Shown: positions 38,556-50,274, counted from the first letter of the stretch. The stretch: 64,000 nucleotides of DNA from Aeromonas encheleia (GCF_900637545.1 NZ_LR134376.1:2623001-2687000); one strand, 5' to 3'. Notes: generated from the letters alone by a model not told the origin. Numbers and translations are program-made.

Positions 38556-38831
38556 TCTGCCCCGTGGCGAAGGCCCTTGCCGGCCTTCGCCCATCGACCG
38601 GCAATCGCATCATCCCCCTTGCCAACGCCGCCATTCCCGTTATCATCGGGACTCACTTTCGCTAAAAGGTACAGTTGCCCATCATGGACAACCCTCGAAG
38701 TTGCTCATTTATCCCCCCCGTCAAAACCTATCTCTATCTGCTCAACCAACGCCTCTGAATCGCGCCGTCGCTATCGCTTTCTAGTTCGGCACCCTTGCCG
38801 CCATCTGCGTCTGTTCAATTGAGGTCATGTC

Positions 38832-40373
38832 ATGGAATTTTTACTGGACCCTGCCATCTGGGTCGGTCTGTTCACCCTGATCATCCTGGAGATAGTGCTC
38901 GGGATCGACAACCTGGTGTTCATCGCCATCCTGGTGAAGAAGCTGCCTCCCGCCCAGCGGGACAAGGCGAGGCTCATCGGCCTGTCGCTGGCCCTGCTGA
39001 TGCGCCTCGGGCTGCTCAGCATCATGTCCTGGCTGGTCACGCTCACCCAGCCCCTGCTGCAACTCGGTGAGTTCGCCTTCTCCGGCCGGGATCTGATCCT
39101 GATGGGCGGCGGCCTGTTCCTGCTGTTCAAGGCCACCACAGAGCTGCACGAGCGGCTGGAGGCCAAGCCGGAGGAGCAAGGCCCGGCCGGCGTCTATGCC
39201 GGCTTTGGGGTGGTGATCGCCCAGATCCTGGTGCTGGATGCGGTCTTCTCGCTGGACTCCATCATCACCGCGGTCGGTATGGTGGATCACCTCGGCGTCA
39301 TGATGGCCGCCGTGACCATCGCCATGGTGGTGATGGTGCTCGCCTCCAAGCCGCTGACTCGCTTCGTCAACGCCCACCCGACCGTGGTGGTGCTCTGCCT
39401 GAGCTTCCTGCTGATGATCGGCTTCAGCCTGGTGGCGGAAGGCTTCGGCTTCCATATCCCCAAGGGCTATCTCTACGCCGCCATCGGCTTCTCGGTGCTG
39501 ATCGAGTTCTTCAACCAGCTCGCCCAGCACAGTACCCAGCGCCATGAGTCCAGGCAGCCCCTGCGCGAGCGCACCACGGCCGCCATCTTCAAGCTGATGG
39601 GCGGCAACCGGGCCAGCCAGCTCCAGCAGCAAGATGAGGAAGAGGATCAGGGTGCCCCCCGCCCCATCAGTTTCGGGGACGAAGAGCGTTACATGGTGAC
39701 CGGGGTGCTCTCCCTGGCGGAGCGATCCATTCGTACCATCATGACCCCCCGCGCCGAGATGGAGTGGATCGATCTCAACGACTCCATCGACGAGATCCGC
39801 GCCCTGCTGCAACGGGCACCCCACAGCCTGTTCCCGGTCTGCGACGGGGAGCTGGACGAGATCATCGGCGTGGTCAAGGCCCGGGATCTGCTGTTTGCCC
39901 TGAACGAGGGCCAGTCCCTTGCCCAGCTCGCCAAGCAGAACGACCCCATCATAGTGCCGCAGACCATCAACGTGATCCGGCTGCTGGCGGAGCTGCGCCA
40001 GGCCAAGGGCAGCCTCATCCTGGTGGCGGACGAGTTCGGCGTCATCCAGGGGCTGGTCACCACCCACGATCTGCTGGAGGCCATCGTCGGCGAACTGCCG
40101 GACGAGGACGAGACCCCGGACATAGTGCCCGACGGCGAGGGCTGGCTCATCAACGGCAGCACCAACATCCACCATGTGGAGCAGGTGCTGGAGTGCGATG
40201 GCCTGGTGAGCGACAGCGACGAGTACGTGACCCTGGCGGGCATGCTGCTCTCCCACTTCGGCGTCCTGCCCGACGCGGGCCAGCAACTGCGCCTCGGCAA
40301 GCTCTGCTTCGAGGTGCTGGCGGTGAGCGAGCGTCGCATCGAGCGGGTGCGGGTAATCCCGCTGAACGGCTGA
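38832..40373 (+). CDS. TerC-CBS-CorC_HlyC membrane protein (YegH/YoaE type)
   Basis: 513 residues. Residues 1-225 are a TerC-family membrane domain with seven spans ([33 protein letters not shown] with the acidic pair conserved in TerC). Residues about 290-415 are two CBS domains ([28 protein letters not shown]), and the end is a CorC_HlyC domain ([19 protein letters not shown]). The same fusion occurs in E. coli YegH and YoaE. The family is linked to metal ion homeostasis and manganese export, but this subgroup is not well characterised. GAGGT is upstream of the ATG; a terminator follows. Confidence 0.9.
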   Translation: MEFLLDPAIWVGLFTLIILEIVLGIDNLVFIAILVKKLPPAQRDKARLIGLSLALLMRLGLLSIMSWLVTLTQPLLQLGEFAFSGRDLILMGGGLFLLFKATTELHERLEAKPEEQGPAGVYAGFGVVIAQILVLDAVFSLDSIITAVGMVDHLGVMMAAVTIAMVVMVLASKPLTRFVNAHPTVVVLCLSFLLMIGFSLVAEGFGFHIPKGYLYAAIGFSVLIEFFNQLAQHSTQRHESRQPLRERTTAAIFKLMGGNRASQLQQQDEEEDQGAPRPISFGDEERYMVTGVLSLAERSIRTIMTPRAEMEWIDLNDSIDEIRALLQRAPHSLFPVCDGELDEIIGVVKARDLLFALNEGQSLAQLAKQNDPIIVPQTINVIRLLAELRQAKGSLILVADEFGVIQGLVTTHDLLEAIVGELPDEDETPDIVPDGEGWLINGSTNIHHVEQVLECDGLVSDSDEYVTLAGMLLSHFGVLPDAGQQLRLGKLCFEVLAVSERRIERVRVIPLNG

Positions 40374-40399
40374 TAGCTCTGCCATGCCTTGATATGAAG

Positions 40400-40423
40400 A
40401 GAGGGCCCGCGGGCCCTCTTTCT
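40400..40423 (+). terminator. Terminator after the TerC/CBS gene
   Basis: AGAGGGCCC GC GGGCCCTCT followed by TTCT. Confidence 0.82.
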
Positions 40424-40537
40424 CATGGTGCTAGGCAAATTGCTGCGTGAGCGACAATTCTCTTCTGCAATTACCCCTCTTTTTCACAATGACACCGGGG
40501 GGTAGAGTCGCCTCAATCCCACCATGAGGAACTCAAC

Positions 40538-41659
40538 ATGCCACACGATGCCCTGTTCTGCCCCCTGCGCCTCGGCCAGCTGCACCTTAACAACCGAATC
40601 GTCATGCCCCCCATGACCCGCTCCCGCGCCAGCCAGCCCGGCGATGTGGCCAACGCCATGATGGCCACCTATTACGCCCAGCGCGCCGAAGCCGGTCTGA
40701 TCGTCAGTGAGGGCACCCAGATCGACCCTCTTGGCAAGGGCTATGCCTGGACCCCGGGCATCCATAGCGCCGAGCAGGTCGCGGGCTGGAGGCTGGTGAC
40801 CGAGGCCGTGCACGCCAAGGGTGGCACCATCTTCGCCCAGCTCTGGCACGTGGGTAGGGTCACCCATCCGGACAACATCGGCGGCGCCCAACCCATCTCG
40901 GCCTCGGCCATCCCGGCCGCCGGCGTCAGGGTGTTCGTCGACAACGGCAGCGACGCCCCCGGCTTCGTCGAGACCGCCACCCCGCGCGCCATGAGCCAGC
41001 AAGACATCGACGCCGTGGTCAGCCAGTTCCGCCAGGCCGCCCGCAACGCCATGCTGGCCGGCTTCGATGGCATAGAGCTGCACGCCGCCAACGGCTACCT
41101 CATCAACCAGTTCCTCGACTCCGAGTCCAATGCCCGCACCGACGGCTACGGCGGCTCGCTGGCAAACCGGCTGCGCTTCCTGAGAGAAGTGACCGAGGCG
41201 GTCAGTGCCGAGATAGGGGCGGATAGGGTCGGCGTGCGGCTCGCCCCGCTCACCACCCTCAACGGCACCGTAGATGCGAAGCCGCAGGAGACCTATCTGG
41301 CCGCCGCCAGGCTGCTGGGGGAGCTCGACGTGACCTATCTGCACATCGCCGAGGCCGACTGGGACGACGCCCCGCTGATGCCGGAGGACTTCAAGCAGGG
41401 GCTGCGGGCGGCCTTCCCCAACACCCTCATCTATGCGGGCAAGTACGACGGCGCCCGGGCACGGGCCGCGTTGCAGGCGGGTTGGGCCGACATGATTGGC
41501 TTCGGTCGCCCCTTCGTGGCCAACCCGGATCTGCCGAACCGACTGCGCCACGGCTACCCCTGGGCCCCACACGATCCGGCCACCCTGTTTGGCGGTGCCG
41601 AGCAGGGGCTGACCGACTACCCCCTCTATCAGGGGATCCGCGAGCCGCAATCCGCCTGA
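40538..41659 (+). CDS. nemA: Old yellow enzyme, N-ethylmaleimide reductase type
   Basis: 373 residues, FMN-dependent TIM-barrel ene-reductase. Signatures are LNNRIVMPPMTRSRA near the start, AQLWHVGRVTHPD, FDGIELHAANGYLINQFLD (substrate His and Asn), DGYGGSLANRLRF and DMIGFGRPFVANPDL. NemA homologues reduce electrophilic alkenes and nitro compounds with NADPH (family knowledge). In E. coli nemA is regulated by the upstream nemR; no regulator gene is adjacent here. AGGAA lies before the ATG. A stand-alone gene. Confidence 0.92.
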   Translation: MPHDALFCPLRLGQLHLNNRIVMPPMTRSRASQPGDVANAMMATYYAQRAEAGLIVSEGTQIDPLGKGYAWTPGIHSAEQVAGWRLVTEAVHAKGGTIFAQLWHVGRVTHPDNIGGAQPISASAIPAAGVRVFVDNGSDAPGFVETATPRAMSQQDIDAVVSQFRQAARNAMLAGFDGIELHAANGYLINQFLDSESNARTDGYGGSLANRLRFLREVTEAVSAEIGADRVGVRLAPLTTLNGTVDAKPQETYLAAARLLGELDVTYLHIAEADWDDAPLMPEDFKQGLRAAFPNTLIYAGKYDGARARAALQAGWADMIGFGRPFVANPDLPNRLRHGYPWAPHDPATLFGGAEQGLTDYPLYQGIREPQSA

Positions 41660-41686
41660 GGCGAGGCGACGAGCCAGCAAGCCATA

Positions 41687-41715
41687 AAAACCAACGCGCC
41701 CCTGAGGGCGCGTTG
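41687..41715 (-). terminator. Terminator between nemA and adenine deaminase
   Basis: CAACGCGCCC CTGA GGGCGCGTTG, followed on the minus strand by GGTTTTTAT; it serves the minus-strand deaminase gene and may also stop nemA. Confidence 0.75.
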
Positions 41716-41750
41716 TGCTTTGTCGCGGCGGCAGCCGTTCACACAGAGCC

Positions 41751-42842
<1,092 letters not shown>

Positions 42843-42974
42843 CTATCTGGCGCGGCGGGGGAGACTTGTCATCAAAGCGCCTTATAATGGCGACACAAAA
42901 AATCATAACCGATTGAAGACATTCAAAGTCGGCGCCCGCCTCGCGTCCGCTCTTGCGCCCTACAAGGAGTTCTT

Positions 42975-43724
42975 ATGAAGAAAAACGTCATCTGTGATAT
43001 CGACGGCGTCATACTGCACAACAACGATCTGGTGCCCGGCGCCGACCGTTTCGTCCATCGCCTGCTGGAGCAGGGCAGCAAGCTGCTGTTTCTCACCAAC
43101 TACCCGGCCCAGACCCAGAAAGATCTGCAGAACCGCTTCCGCTCCGCCGGCATCGAGGTGCCCGAGGAGTGCTTCTATACCTCCGCCATGGGCACCGCCG
43201 ACTTCCTCAAGCGCCAGGATGGCAAGAAGGCCTATGTGATCGGCGAAGGGGCCCTGACCCACGAGCTCTACAAGGCCGGCTTCACCATCACCGACATCGA
43301 TCCCGACTTCGTGGTGGTGGGCGAGACCCGCAACTACAACTGGACCATGATGCAGCTGGGCGCCAAGTTCGTGGATCAGGGGGCGCGCTTCATCGCCACC
43401 AACCCCGATACCCACGGCCCCATGATGTACCCCGCCTGCGGTGCCCTCTGTGCCCCCATCGAGCGGATGACAGGCAAGAAGCCCTTCTACGTGGGCAAGC
43501 CGAGCGCCTGGATCATCCGGGCGGCACTCAACCGGATGGAGGCGCACTCCGATGACACCATCATCATCGGCGACAACCTGCGCACCGACATACTGGCGGG
43601 CTTCCAGGCCGGCCTCGAGACGGTGCTGGTGCTCTCCGGCGTGAGCAAGGTGGCCGACATCGACCGCATGCCGTTCCGACCGAACCACATCTTCGACTCA
43701 GTGGTCGACATCGATATCGTCTGA
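42975..43724 (+). CDS. nagD: HAD-family nucleotide phosphatase NagD
   Basis: 249 residues. HAD motif I DIDGVI (Asp8, Asp10), motif II FLTNYP, motif III Lys in FYVGKPSAW, and motif IV IIGDNLRTDI define the C2-capped NagD/p-nitrophenylphosphatase class; NagD prefers UMP and GMP (established in E. coli). AAGGAG is placed just before ATG 42975. In enterics nagD lies between nagC and asnB; here the other nag genes are missing but asnB is still close by, with a cupin gene between. Confidence 0.93.
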   Translation: MKKNVICDIDGVILHNNDLVPGADRFVHRLLEQGSKLLFLTNYPAQTQKDLQNRFRSAGIEVPEECFYTSAMGTADFLKRQDGKKAYVIGEGALTHELYKAGFTITDIDPDFVVVGETRNYNWTMMQLGAKFVDQGARFIATNPDTHGPMMYPACGALCAPIERMTGKKPFYVGKPSAWIIRAALNRMEAHSDDTIIIGDNLRTDILAGFQAGLETVLVLSGVSKVADIDRMPFRPNHIFDSVVDIDIV

Positions 43725-43876
43725 GCCCGCACTCGGGGCATCCTCATGCCCCGGCAGGGCGACCCCTTGGCAGGGGGAGGCAGATCGTTTAACTTAACTG
43801 CAACATCGTTAAGAAAAGTAAACGATAACGGGATCGGGACGATCCCGTTGCCCCTCCGCCATCGCAAGGAAGCCCC

Positions 43877-44245
43877 ATGAAGAACCTGAATGACTGGATC
43901 CTGCTGGACCAGCACCCCGTCTCCCCCACCCCGCTGACCCCTCCGAGCGATCGCATCAGGGCGGGCAATCCGAGCCAGACCCTGTGGAATCACTACTCGG
44001 ATCCGAGTCAGCAGTTTCACGTGGGCTTCTGGGCCTGCGAGCCGGGACGCTGGGCCGTCCACTACACAGAGCACGAATATTGCCAGCTGCTGGAGGGCGA
44101 GGCGCGGATCCACGACGGCCAGGGCGGCCAGCTGCACCTCAAGGCGGGGGATCAGTTCGTCATCCCGGCGGGCTTCGTCGGCGAATGGGAGACCCTCATC
44201 CCTTGCCGCAAACTCTATGTGATCTTCGAACCCGCCGCGGCCTGA
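43877..44245 (+). CDS. Small cupin-domain protein
   Basis: 122 residues, a single cupin barrel of the DUF861/EutQ-like type: RWAVHYTEHEYCQLLEGEAR (motif 1) and LKAGDQFVIPAGFVGEWE (motif 2). Such proteins bind small metabolites or metals, and the family includes ureidoglycine-type enzymes, but many are uncharacterised. AAGGAAG precedes ATG 43877. It lies between nagD and asnB, all in the same direction, with separate spacing of 150-190 bases, so it may have its own promoter. Function unknown. Confidence 0.82.
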   Translation: MKNLNDWILLDQHPVSPTPLTPPSDRIRAGNPSQTLWNHYSDPSQQFHVGFWACEPGRWAVHYTEHEYCQLLEGEARIHDGQGGQLHLKAGDQFVIPAGFVGEWETLIPCRKLYVIFEPAAA

Positions 44246-44438
44246 CGTCCACGTCAAGCACCCGCCCTTTTCCTGCCGCTTGTCCATGCCGCCAGCTTGA
44301 CGCTTGCGGCATGATTTTCTGCGGTTTTCCCGCTTGCAAAAGGGTTTTACGCTAGGCATTGTGATTGGCGAGGAATGTAAATGGAATTTCGAGCCCAAAC
44401 GTGGGGGGCTCACATAAAAATCAAGAGGATTACCGCCA

Positions 44439-46103
44439 ATGTGTTCTATTTTCGGCATTCTGGACATCAAATCCGATGCAGCAGCCCTGCGCAAATCGGC
44501 CCTGGAGATGTCCAAGCGACTGCGTCACCGCGGCCCCGACTGGTCCGGCGTCTACAGCTCCGACAAGGCCATTCTGGTGCACGAGCGCCTGGCCATCGTC
44601 GATCCGGGCAATGGCGCCCAGCCGCTCTACAACCCCGAGCGCACCCACGTATTGGCCGTCAACGGCGAGATCTACAACCACAAAGAACTCGAGAAGAGCC
44701 TCAAGGTCGACTTCCAGTTCCAGACCCACTCCGACTGCGAGGTGCTGCTGGCACTCTACAAGGAGAAGGGCCCGGCCTTCCTGGACGATCTCAACGGCAT
44801 CTTCGCCTTCATCCTCTATGACGCGGAGCAGGATGCCTATCTCATCGGCCGCGATCACATGGGGATAATCCCGCTCTATAGCGGCCGCGACGAGCACGGC
44901 AACTTCTATGTCGCCTCCGAGATGAAGGCCCTGGTGCCTGTGTGCAAGAGCGTCGAGACCTTCCCGCCCGGACATTACCTCTGGAGCAAGGATGGCGAGC
45001 TCAAGCAGTGGTACCAGCGCGACTGGATGGAATACGACGCGGTCGAACAGAACGTCAGCGACAAGGCCGAGCTCAAGGCCGCGCTGGAAGCGGCGGTCAA
45101 GCGCCAGCTGATGTGTGACGTGCCCTATGGCGTGCTGCTCTCCGGTGGTCTCGATTCCTCCGTCATCTCCGCCATCACCAAGCTCTACGCCGCCCGCCGG
45201 GTGGAAGACGATGGCAAGAGCGAGGCCTGGTGGCCGCAGCTGCACTCCTTCGCCGTGGGCCTGGAAGGCTCGCCGGATCTCGCCGCCGCCCGCAAGGTGG
45301 CCGACCATCTGAACACCATCCACCACCAGATCCACTTCACCGTGCAGGAAGGGCTGGATGCGCTGACGGATGTCATCTATCACCTCGAGACCTATGACGT
45401 CACCACCATCCGCGCCTCCACGCCGATGTATCTGATGGCCCGTTACATCAAGGCGATGGGCATCAAGATGGTGCTCTCGGGCGAGGGCTCGGACGAGCTG
45501 TTCGGTGGTTACCTCTACTTCCACAAGGCGCCGAACGCCCGGGAATTCCACGAAGAGAACGTGCGCAAGCTCGCCTCTCTGCACCTCTATGACTGCCTGC
45601 GCGCCAACAAGTCCATGGCCGCCTGGGGCGTGGAAGGCCGCGTGCCCTTCCTCGACAAGGAGTTCATGGACGTGGCGATGCGCCTGCAGCCCGCCGACAA
45701 GATGTGCGGCAACGGCAAGATCGAGAAGCACATCCTGCGCGAAGCCTTCGAGGAGCTGCTGCCCCACGAGGTGGCCTGGCGTCAGAAGGAGCAGTTCTCC
45801 GACGGCGTGGGTTACTCCTGGATCGACAGCCTGAAGGCCATGGTCGAGGTCGAGGTGACGGATCAGATGTTCGAGGCAGCCGCGTTCCGCTTCCCCATCA
45901 ACACCCCGCTCACCAAGGAGGCCTACTACTACCGCGCCATCTTCGACGAGCACTTCCCGCTGGAGTCCGCCGCCCGCACAGTACCTTATGGCAAGTCGGT
46001 CGCCTGCTCCACCCCGACCGCGCTGGAATGGGATGCCAAGTTCAAGGAGATGGCCGACCCCTCAGGTCGCGCCGTGATGGACGTCCACCAGCAGAGTTAC
46101 TGA
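44439..46103 (+). CDS. asnB: Asparagine synthetase B (glutamine-hydrolysing)
   Basis: 554 residues, matching E. coli AsnB. The N-terminal glutaminase domain begins MCSIFGILD with the catalytic Cys2 and contains LRHRGPDWSG and HERLAIVDP; the C-terminal synthetase has the PP-loop LLSGGLDSSVI and SGEGSDELFGGYLYFHKAP. It makes asparagine from aspartate, ATP and glutamine. AGAGGA lies before the ATG; the 190-base leader includes an imperfect GAGCCC / GGGCTC hairpin at 44391-44412 of unknown importance. A bidirectional terminator follows. Confidence 0.97.
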   Translation: MCSIFGILDIKSDAAALRKSALEMSKRLRHRGPDWSGVYSSDKAILVHERLAIVDPGNGAQPLYNPERTHVLAVNGEIYNHKELEKSLKVDFQFQTHSDCEVLLALYKEKGPAFLDDLNGIFAFILYDAEQDAYLIGRDHMGIIPLYSGRDEHGNFYVASEMKALVPVCKSVETFPPGHYLWSKDGELKQWYQRDWMEYDAVEQNVSDKAELKAALEAAVKRQLMCDVPYGVLLSGGLDSSVISAITKLYAARRVEDDGKSEAWWPQLHSFAVGLEGSPDLAAARKVADHLNTIHHQIHFTVQEGLDALTDVIYHLETYDVTTIRASTPMYLMARYIKAMGIKMVLSGEGSDELFGGYLYFHKAPNAREFHEENVRKLASLHLYDCLRANKSMAAWGVEGRVPFLDKEFMDVAMRLQPADKMCGNGKIEKHILREAFEELLPHEVAWRQKEQFSDGVGYSWIDSLKAMVEVEVTDQMFEAAAFRFPINTPLTKEAYYYRAIFDEHFPLESAARTVPYGKSVACSTPTALEWDAKFKEMADPSGRAVMDVHQQSY

Positions 46104-46142
46104 TCCGTTGACGGACAGCCTGTTGGCCCAAGCGCCAACATC

Positions 46143-46171
46143 AAAAAAGCCCCTTTCTAGGGGCTTTAATT
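46143..46171. terminator. asnB terminator (bidirectional)
   Basis: AAAGCCCC TTTCTA GGGGCTTT with A run on the left and TTTTT shortly to the right; it lies between the convergent ends of asnB and the C69 dipeptidase. Confidence 0.85.
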
Positions 46172-46233
46172 TTTGGTCATTGTTCGCAGACGCTCGTCGG
46201 CTCAGCTGGCCGCCGTTGCCGCTGGTAGCGGCA

Positions 46234-47729
46234 TCAATCCTTCTTCGCCTTGTTGGCAAAGAAGATATCGGCCTGAATATCCTGAGTGCGGACGGTAAAG
46301 ATCTGGTTGGTCAGCGCCTCGGTCAGTGCTTCCGCATCCTTCATCACCCGCAGATTGAAGTCGTTGAGCATGCTGTTGGCCGCGGCCTTGTCCGTTTTCA
46401 CCGTCTTCAGATAGCGGGCTTCCACCTCTTCTTGCTCTTTGGCGATCTCCGTCTCCCAGCTCTTGTATGCCTGCTTCACGATCGGAGCCAGTTTGGGGTA
46501 ATCCGTCATCACCAGGGTCTGCAGCTTGCGGTATTTCCAGTAGATGGAGTCACTGTCCGCCTTGTCGCTGCCCAGAGCATAGTGGGCCGGATACGCCTCC
46601 AGGCCGCTGTAATAGGGCACAAATGCGGTCAGATCCGCCATCCCGAGGCCGACATAGGTCACCTCCCCCACCTCTTTCGGCATCCAGGGACGCACTTGCA
46701 TCACATGGGCCTCATAGGTGCGAAACACGCTGATGGGGCGCCAGGGCTCCTGCCCGTTCAACCCCTTGCCGTAGGGGTCGTGCTCGGTGCCATCATAGTG
46801 ATTGCGCAGCACCGCCTTGACCTCATCCAGGCTCATCTTCTTCTCGGGAGTCAGATAGACCGGGAATTGCCGGCCCGCATCCACCGCCTGCTTGAGCGAG
46901 GGGTTGAACATCTGCTGTATGGTCCAGACCCTGGGATCGTTGTAGGTACGATCCCGCTCGTCATCGCGGGTATAGGCCTTCGAGAAATTGAAGGCCCCAT
47001 CCTTTTGTGGCTGGTAGAGCCCCTTCTGCGTCGCAAACTCGATGAGATTTTTTGAGCCCATCATGTCGGCACTCTTGGGATCGTATTGCTGCAGGCGCCC
47101 CTGATTGCCCGAGGCGAAATACTGGTTGTTGGGCACACGCTGCGCCATCCAGTGGTGGCCGGTCGCGGTTTCCAGATACCAGAGCTCGTTATCGTCCACG
47201 ACGGCAACGCCGAAGCCCTCGCCCGCCCCTATGGTCTCGATGATGTTGCCAAGCAGGGCGACCGCCTCGCGGGCCGTGCCGGCGCGGGAGAGCAACACAT
47301 CCGGAATGTCATCCTCGGTGATGCCCTTGTCCTCGACGTAAGGATCGAAGGCGAGCGCCGCCGGCGAGGCGAAGATAGATTCGGTACCGCTGACCCCGAC
47401 GCCTTTCTCATAAAACCGGTCGCACCGTGCAGCTGGGTCTTCCAGTTCGGCACAGTGGTGTAACGCAGGGAGTTTTTCGGCAAGGGGTAGCTGAAATCAT
47501 TGGCGCCGTTGTGGGCCTTGGAGCTGTGCACGCCGCTCTGCCCCTGCTTGGCCGGATGGATCACGAAATGCTGGGCTTTCAGCGCATCGCTGTCGGCACT
47601 GCGGGCCACCATCATTGAGCCATCGGCGGTGGCCTCACTGCCGACCAGCAGGGTCGTACAGGCGAACGCCGAAGAGAAGAGAGCCAGGTTGATAGAGAGT
47701 GCGACGACGCACTTCTTGAAGGAATGCAT
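46234..47729 (-). pseudogene. C69-family secreted dipeptidase, frameshifted
   Basis: The start ATG at 47729 (AAGGAG upstream) begins a signal peptide ending SSAFA and then Cys24, the N-terminal nucleophile of C69 dipeptidases (CTTLLVG). The frame is good down to HGATGF at about 47411, where a run of four T (minus strand) replaces the five needed; the second frame then continues EKGVGVSGTESIFAS and on to a natural end at 46234, including IGAGEGFGVAVVDDNELWYL. Joined, the protein would be about 498 residues, the family's normal length. So one deleted base kills an otherwise intact gene. It is either a recent pseudogene or a sequencing error in a homopolymer. Confidence 0.85.
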
Positions 47730-48741
47730 AATATCTCCTTGTGGCAGAATTAACGTAACGCTCGGCCCTCCCATATCGGGATGAATATAGGTAAGGCGGT
47801 GGTATGTTCGGTGAATATATATTCCCTGTGACAGGCCGGCTGATTATTCAAGCCACCTAGCCCAAGGCAATAGGTCAGGAAGATTATTTCCAGATGGGCA
47901 ATAAGAGTTCAGGAGTTGTGCGGACAGGCCACCCATCATAAGCAATGCGTCTCACATGTCATGCACCCCAGATTGGCACAGACCCATGTTCCCGATAGGC
48001 GACCCTTCATATCTGCCTGAGTGTGGCGATACTAGGTTTTATCCACTGACATAAATGTGACAAAAGGCTCAAAACACCAAAAACGCATTTTTTTCAATTT
48101 AAAGTGTCGCCAAATCTGGCAATGGCAGAATCCTTGTCACGACTCAGCGCCCCGTTGCGGGAGCCCTATCCCCACAGCCCTGGAGTCGCACTATTGTGTG
48201 CACGCCGAGCCCATTAAAGGCCTCAACGAGCCGATTAAATGACGCTGGGAAGCTTAACCATATGGATTTTTAAAGCTGGGTTATCTTATATGTGGAGCCT
48301 GAGCGCATAGCTATATGGAAAGTACAGCTTACCTTTGGCGCCTGCACGGCTTGCATAAGGTCATCATCACCATGGGGCCTGACGATGCTATATAAACGAA
48401 CATGACGGCGGCTTATTATTTACCATTTCCAAGCCATCAATAGCCTAGAGATTCAAGCCTTATTCCGCCCTCCCACTCATCCCCTTAAATACCCGCGTTC
48501 ATTTTGCCTGTGACTGCACGCAATCGATCGTAATAAAGGGAATGCAGACATTCCGTCCGACGCTCTTTGCTGGTTTGACCACAAGCACGACTGCCCCACA
48601 CTGGCCAAGATAGGGGCTCCTGCCTCTCCCCCATTCCCGTTTTTCGCATATTCACTGCCACTCTGGCTACTTGGCGAAGGGGCTCGCTCGTGTCACATTG
48701 TTCCGGCTTGGGAGCAACAAAAACAACACAAGGAGAATCTG
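47730..48741. other. 1-kb gene-poor, low-GC stretch
   Basis: No coding signal with a ribosome site is seen in about 1,000 bases; the composition is clearly poorer in GC than the flanks, with several short open frames only. AT-rich parts near 48040-48110 and 48240-48300 could be promoters or worn DNA. I recognise no RNA gene, repeat or transposon end. Confidence 0.5.
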
Positions 48742-49242
48742 ATGAAGCGACTGCTATTGCCGCTGGCGCTTGGCGCCACCCTGTTCCACGGCGCGGCCCT
48801 AAGCGCCACACCAACCTGGACCCAGGCCCTGCCCGATTACAGCCAGGTGTATGACGAGAGGCGGGATCCGGCGCAGGATCTCGCCGCGGCGACCGCCAAG
48901 GCAAAGAGCGAGGGCAAGAAGGTCCTGCTGCTGGTGGGCGGTGAATGGTGCAGCTGGTGCCAGGAGATGAACCACTTCCTGGACCGGGAGCCGGACCTGG
49001 CAAGCCAGCTCAAGCAGACCTTCGTGGTGGTCAAGGTGAACGTCAGCAAGGAGAACAAGAACGAGCCCTTCCTCAAGCGCTACCCCGAGTATCTGGGGGT
49101 GCCCCACTTCTATGTGCTAGATGCGCAGGGCAAGCTGCTGGAATCCTTCAACACCGGTCTGCTGGAGCAGGGGAAGAGCTACGACGAGACGAAATTTGGC
49201 AAGTTTGTCGCCTTCTTCCAGCCCAAGACAACCCCTGGCTGA
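48742..49242 (+). CDS. Secreted thioredoxin-like protein (WCSWC motif)
   Basis: 166 residues, starting with a signal peptide (MKRLLLPLALGATLFHGAAL, cleavage around SATP), so periplasmic. The thioredoxin fold contains VLLLVGGEWCSWCQEMNHFL with an unusual WCSWC active site, the cis-Pro in LGVPHFYVLDAQGKLLESF, and resembles the Thioredoxin_7/DUF255-like group. It may reduce or isomerise disulfides in the envelope. AAGGAG lies before ATG 48742. It is isolated between a gene-poor stretch and a GST gene, so its partner is unknown. Confidence 0.88.
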   Translation: MKRLLLPLALGATLFHGAALSATPTWTQALPDYSQVYDERRDPAQDLAAATAKAKSEGKKVLLLVGGEWCSWCQEMNHFLDREPDLASQLKQTFVVVKVNVSKENKNEPFLKRYPEYLGVPHFYVLDAQGKLLESFNTGLLEQGKSYDETKFGKFVAFFQPKTTPG

Positions 49243-49348
49243 ATGACCGGGCCATGATGCAAACGCCCCGCACGGTCGGCTGACGGTACGGGGCGTCGGC
49301 TGTGTATCCCTAAACTTGCAGTCATTGGCCTCAGGGCTGAGCATCCGG

Positions 49349-49447
49349 TTACGGCTTTTGGCGCAGGTAGAGATCGCTCAGCAGTAGCCATCGATTTCTC
49401 CGCTTGAGCGATGCAAGGCGGTCATCAATGAATCCCCGACTTTCCAT
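49349..49447 (-). other. Short open frame, possible 3'-end relic
   Basis: 32 residues on the minus strand, [10 protein letters not shown] ... WLLLSDLYLRQKP, ending in TAA. There is no ribosome site, and the sequence looks like the end of a larger protein, so it may be another left-over gene 3' end rather than a gene. I cannot name the source family. Confidence 0.25.
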
Positions 49448-49461
49448 GCAAGGATGAAGAG

Positions 49462-50085
49462 ATGTTACGGATATTGGGCAAGGCCTCGTCAATCAATGTG
49501 CGCAAAGTGCTTTGGACCTGCGCCGAAATAGATCTCCCTTTCGAGCGAGAGGAATGGGGAGCTGGCTTCAAACCGACTGATACCCCCGAATTTCTGGCGA
49601 TGAATCCGAACGCAATGGTGCCGGTCATTCAGGATGGTGGTTTCACGCTGTGGGAATCGAACGCCATCATCCGCTACCTGGCCTCGCGCTACGGTAACGC
49701 CACTCTCTACCCAACCGAAGCTCGCGCGAGGGCCATGGTCGATCAATGGATCGATTGGCAATCGTCGGATTTGAACCGGTCTTGGAGCTACGCATTCATG
49801 TCGCTGGTCAGGCATTCACCCTTGCATCAGGACAGCCGGGCACTCAGCGCAGGTTGTGCGGATTGGTCCAGATACATGCAGACCCTGGATCGGCATCTCC
49901 AATCAACGGGGGCTTATGTGGTTGGGAACAACTTCTCACTCGCAGACATCCCAATCGGTCTTTCAGTCAACCGCTGGCTGGAAACGCCATTTGACCGTCC
50001 ATTACTGCCAGCAGTGAGTGACTATTACCAGCGATTAGGTCGTCGGCCTGGCTTTCGCCTGTATGGATGTAACGGGACGCCCTAG
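49462..50085 (+). CDS. Glutathione S-transferase family protein
   Basis: 207 residues. The N-domain [20 protein letters not shown] contains the Ser-Ile-Asn-Val active site, then [13 protein letters not shown] and [16 protein letters not shown]; the C-domain has [19 protein letters not shown]. It is a cytosolic GST of the type common in environmental bacteria. A weak AGGATGAAGAG precedes ATG 49462. Its base composition is less GC-rich than the core genes here and it sits in a patchwork with relics, so it may be acquired. It is not related closely to the two other GSTs in the window. Confidence 0.85.
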   Translation: MLRILGKASSINVRKVLWTCAEIDLPFEREEWGAGFKPTDTPEFLAMNPNAMVPVIQDGGFTLWESNAIIRYLASRYGNATLYPTEARARAMVDQWIDWQSSDLNRSWSYAFMSLVRHSPLHQDSRALSAGCADWSRYMQTLDRHLQSTGAYVVGNNFSLADIPIGLSVNRWLETPFDRPLLPAVSDYYQRLGRRPGFRLYGCNGTP

Positions 50086-50159
50086 TCGAGCAAGGCAAGA
50101 TGAGGATAGCAACGAGAAAAACGGCAGGCCGGGATAAGCAGACCTACCAACACAAGAGA

Positions 50160-50274
50160 TCAAAGCTGGGCATCCGACTGATTGGCGGGAGCGGCCTTGA
50201 TGAAGGCCTGCAACTGCTCGCAGTTGGCGCGATGTGGTTGATGATGGGGGAATCTTCCAGCGTCATGTCGTATA
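50160..50274 (-). pseudogene. Duplicated 3'-end relic of maiA
   Basis: On the minus strand the DNA repeats the last 37 or so codons of maiA: YDMTLEDSPIINHI, then after a frameshift NCEQLQAFIKAAP and SDAQL with its own TGA at 50160-50162. The intact maiA ends YNMTLDDYPTITRIV, NCEQLQAFIKAAP, PDAQP. The DNA is roughly 80 percent identical by eye. There is no 5' part, so it is a relic. It lies downstream of maiA with a small gene between. Confidence 0.8.

Noticed and set aside
44391..44412. Transcription attenuator in the asnB leader.
   Set aside because: The hairpin is imperfect, lacks a T tract and no leader peptide rich in Asn is present.
47411..47420. Phase variation of the C69 dipeptidase by slippage.
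   Set aside because: The T run is only four bases, too short for frequent slippage; pseudogene or read error is more likely.
48057..48242. A 61-codon open frame in the gene-poor stretch.
   Set aside because: No ribosome site and no recognisable sequence; it is expected by chance in AT-richer DNA.
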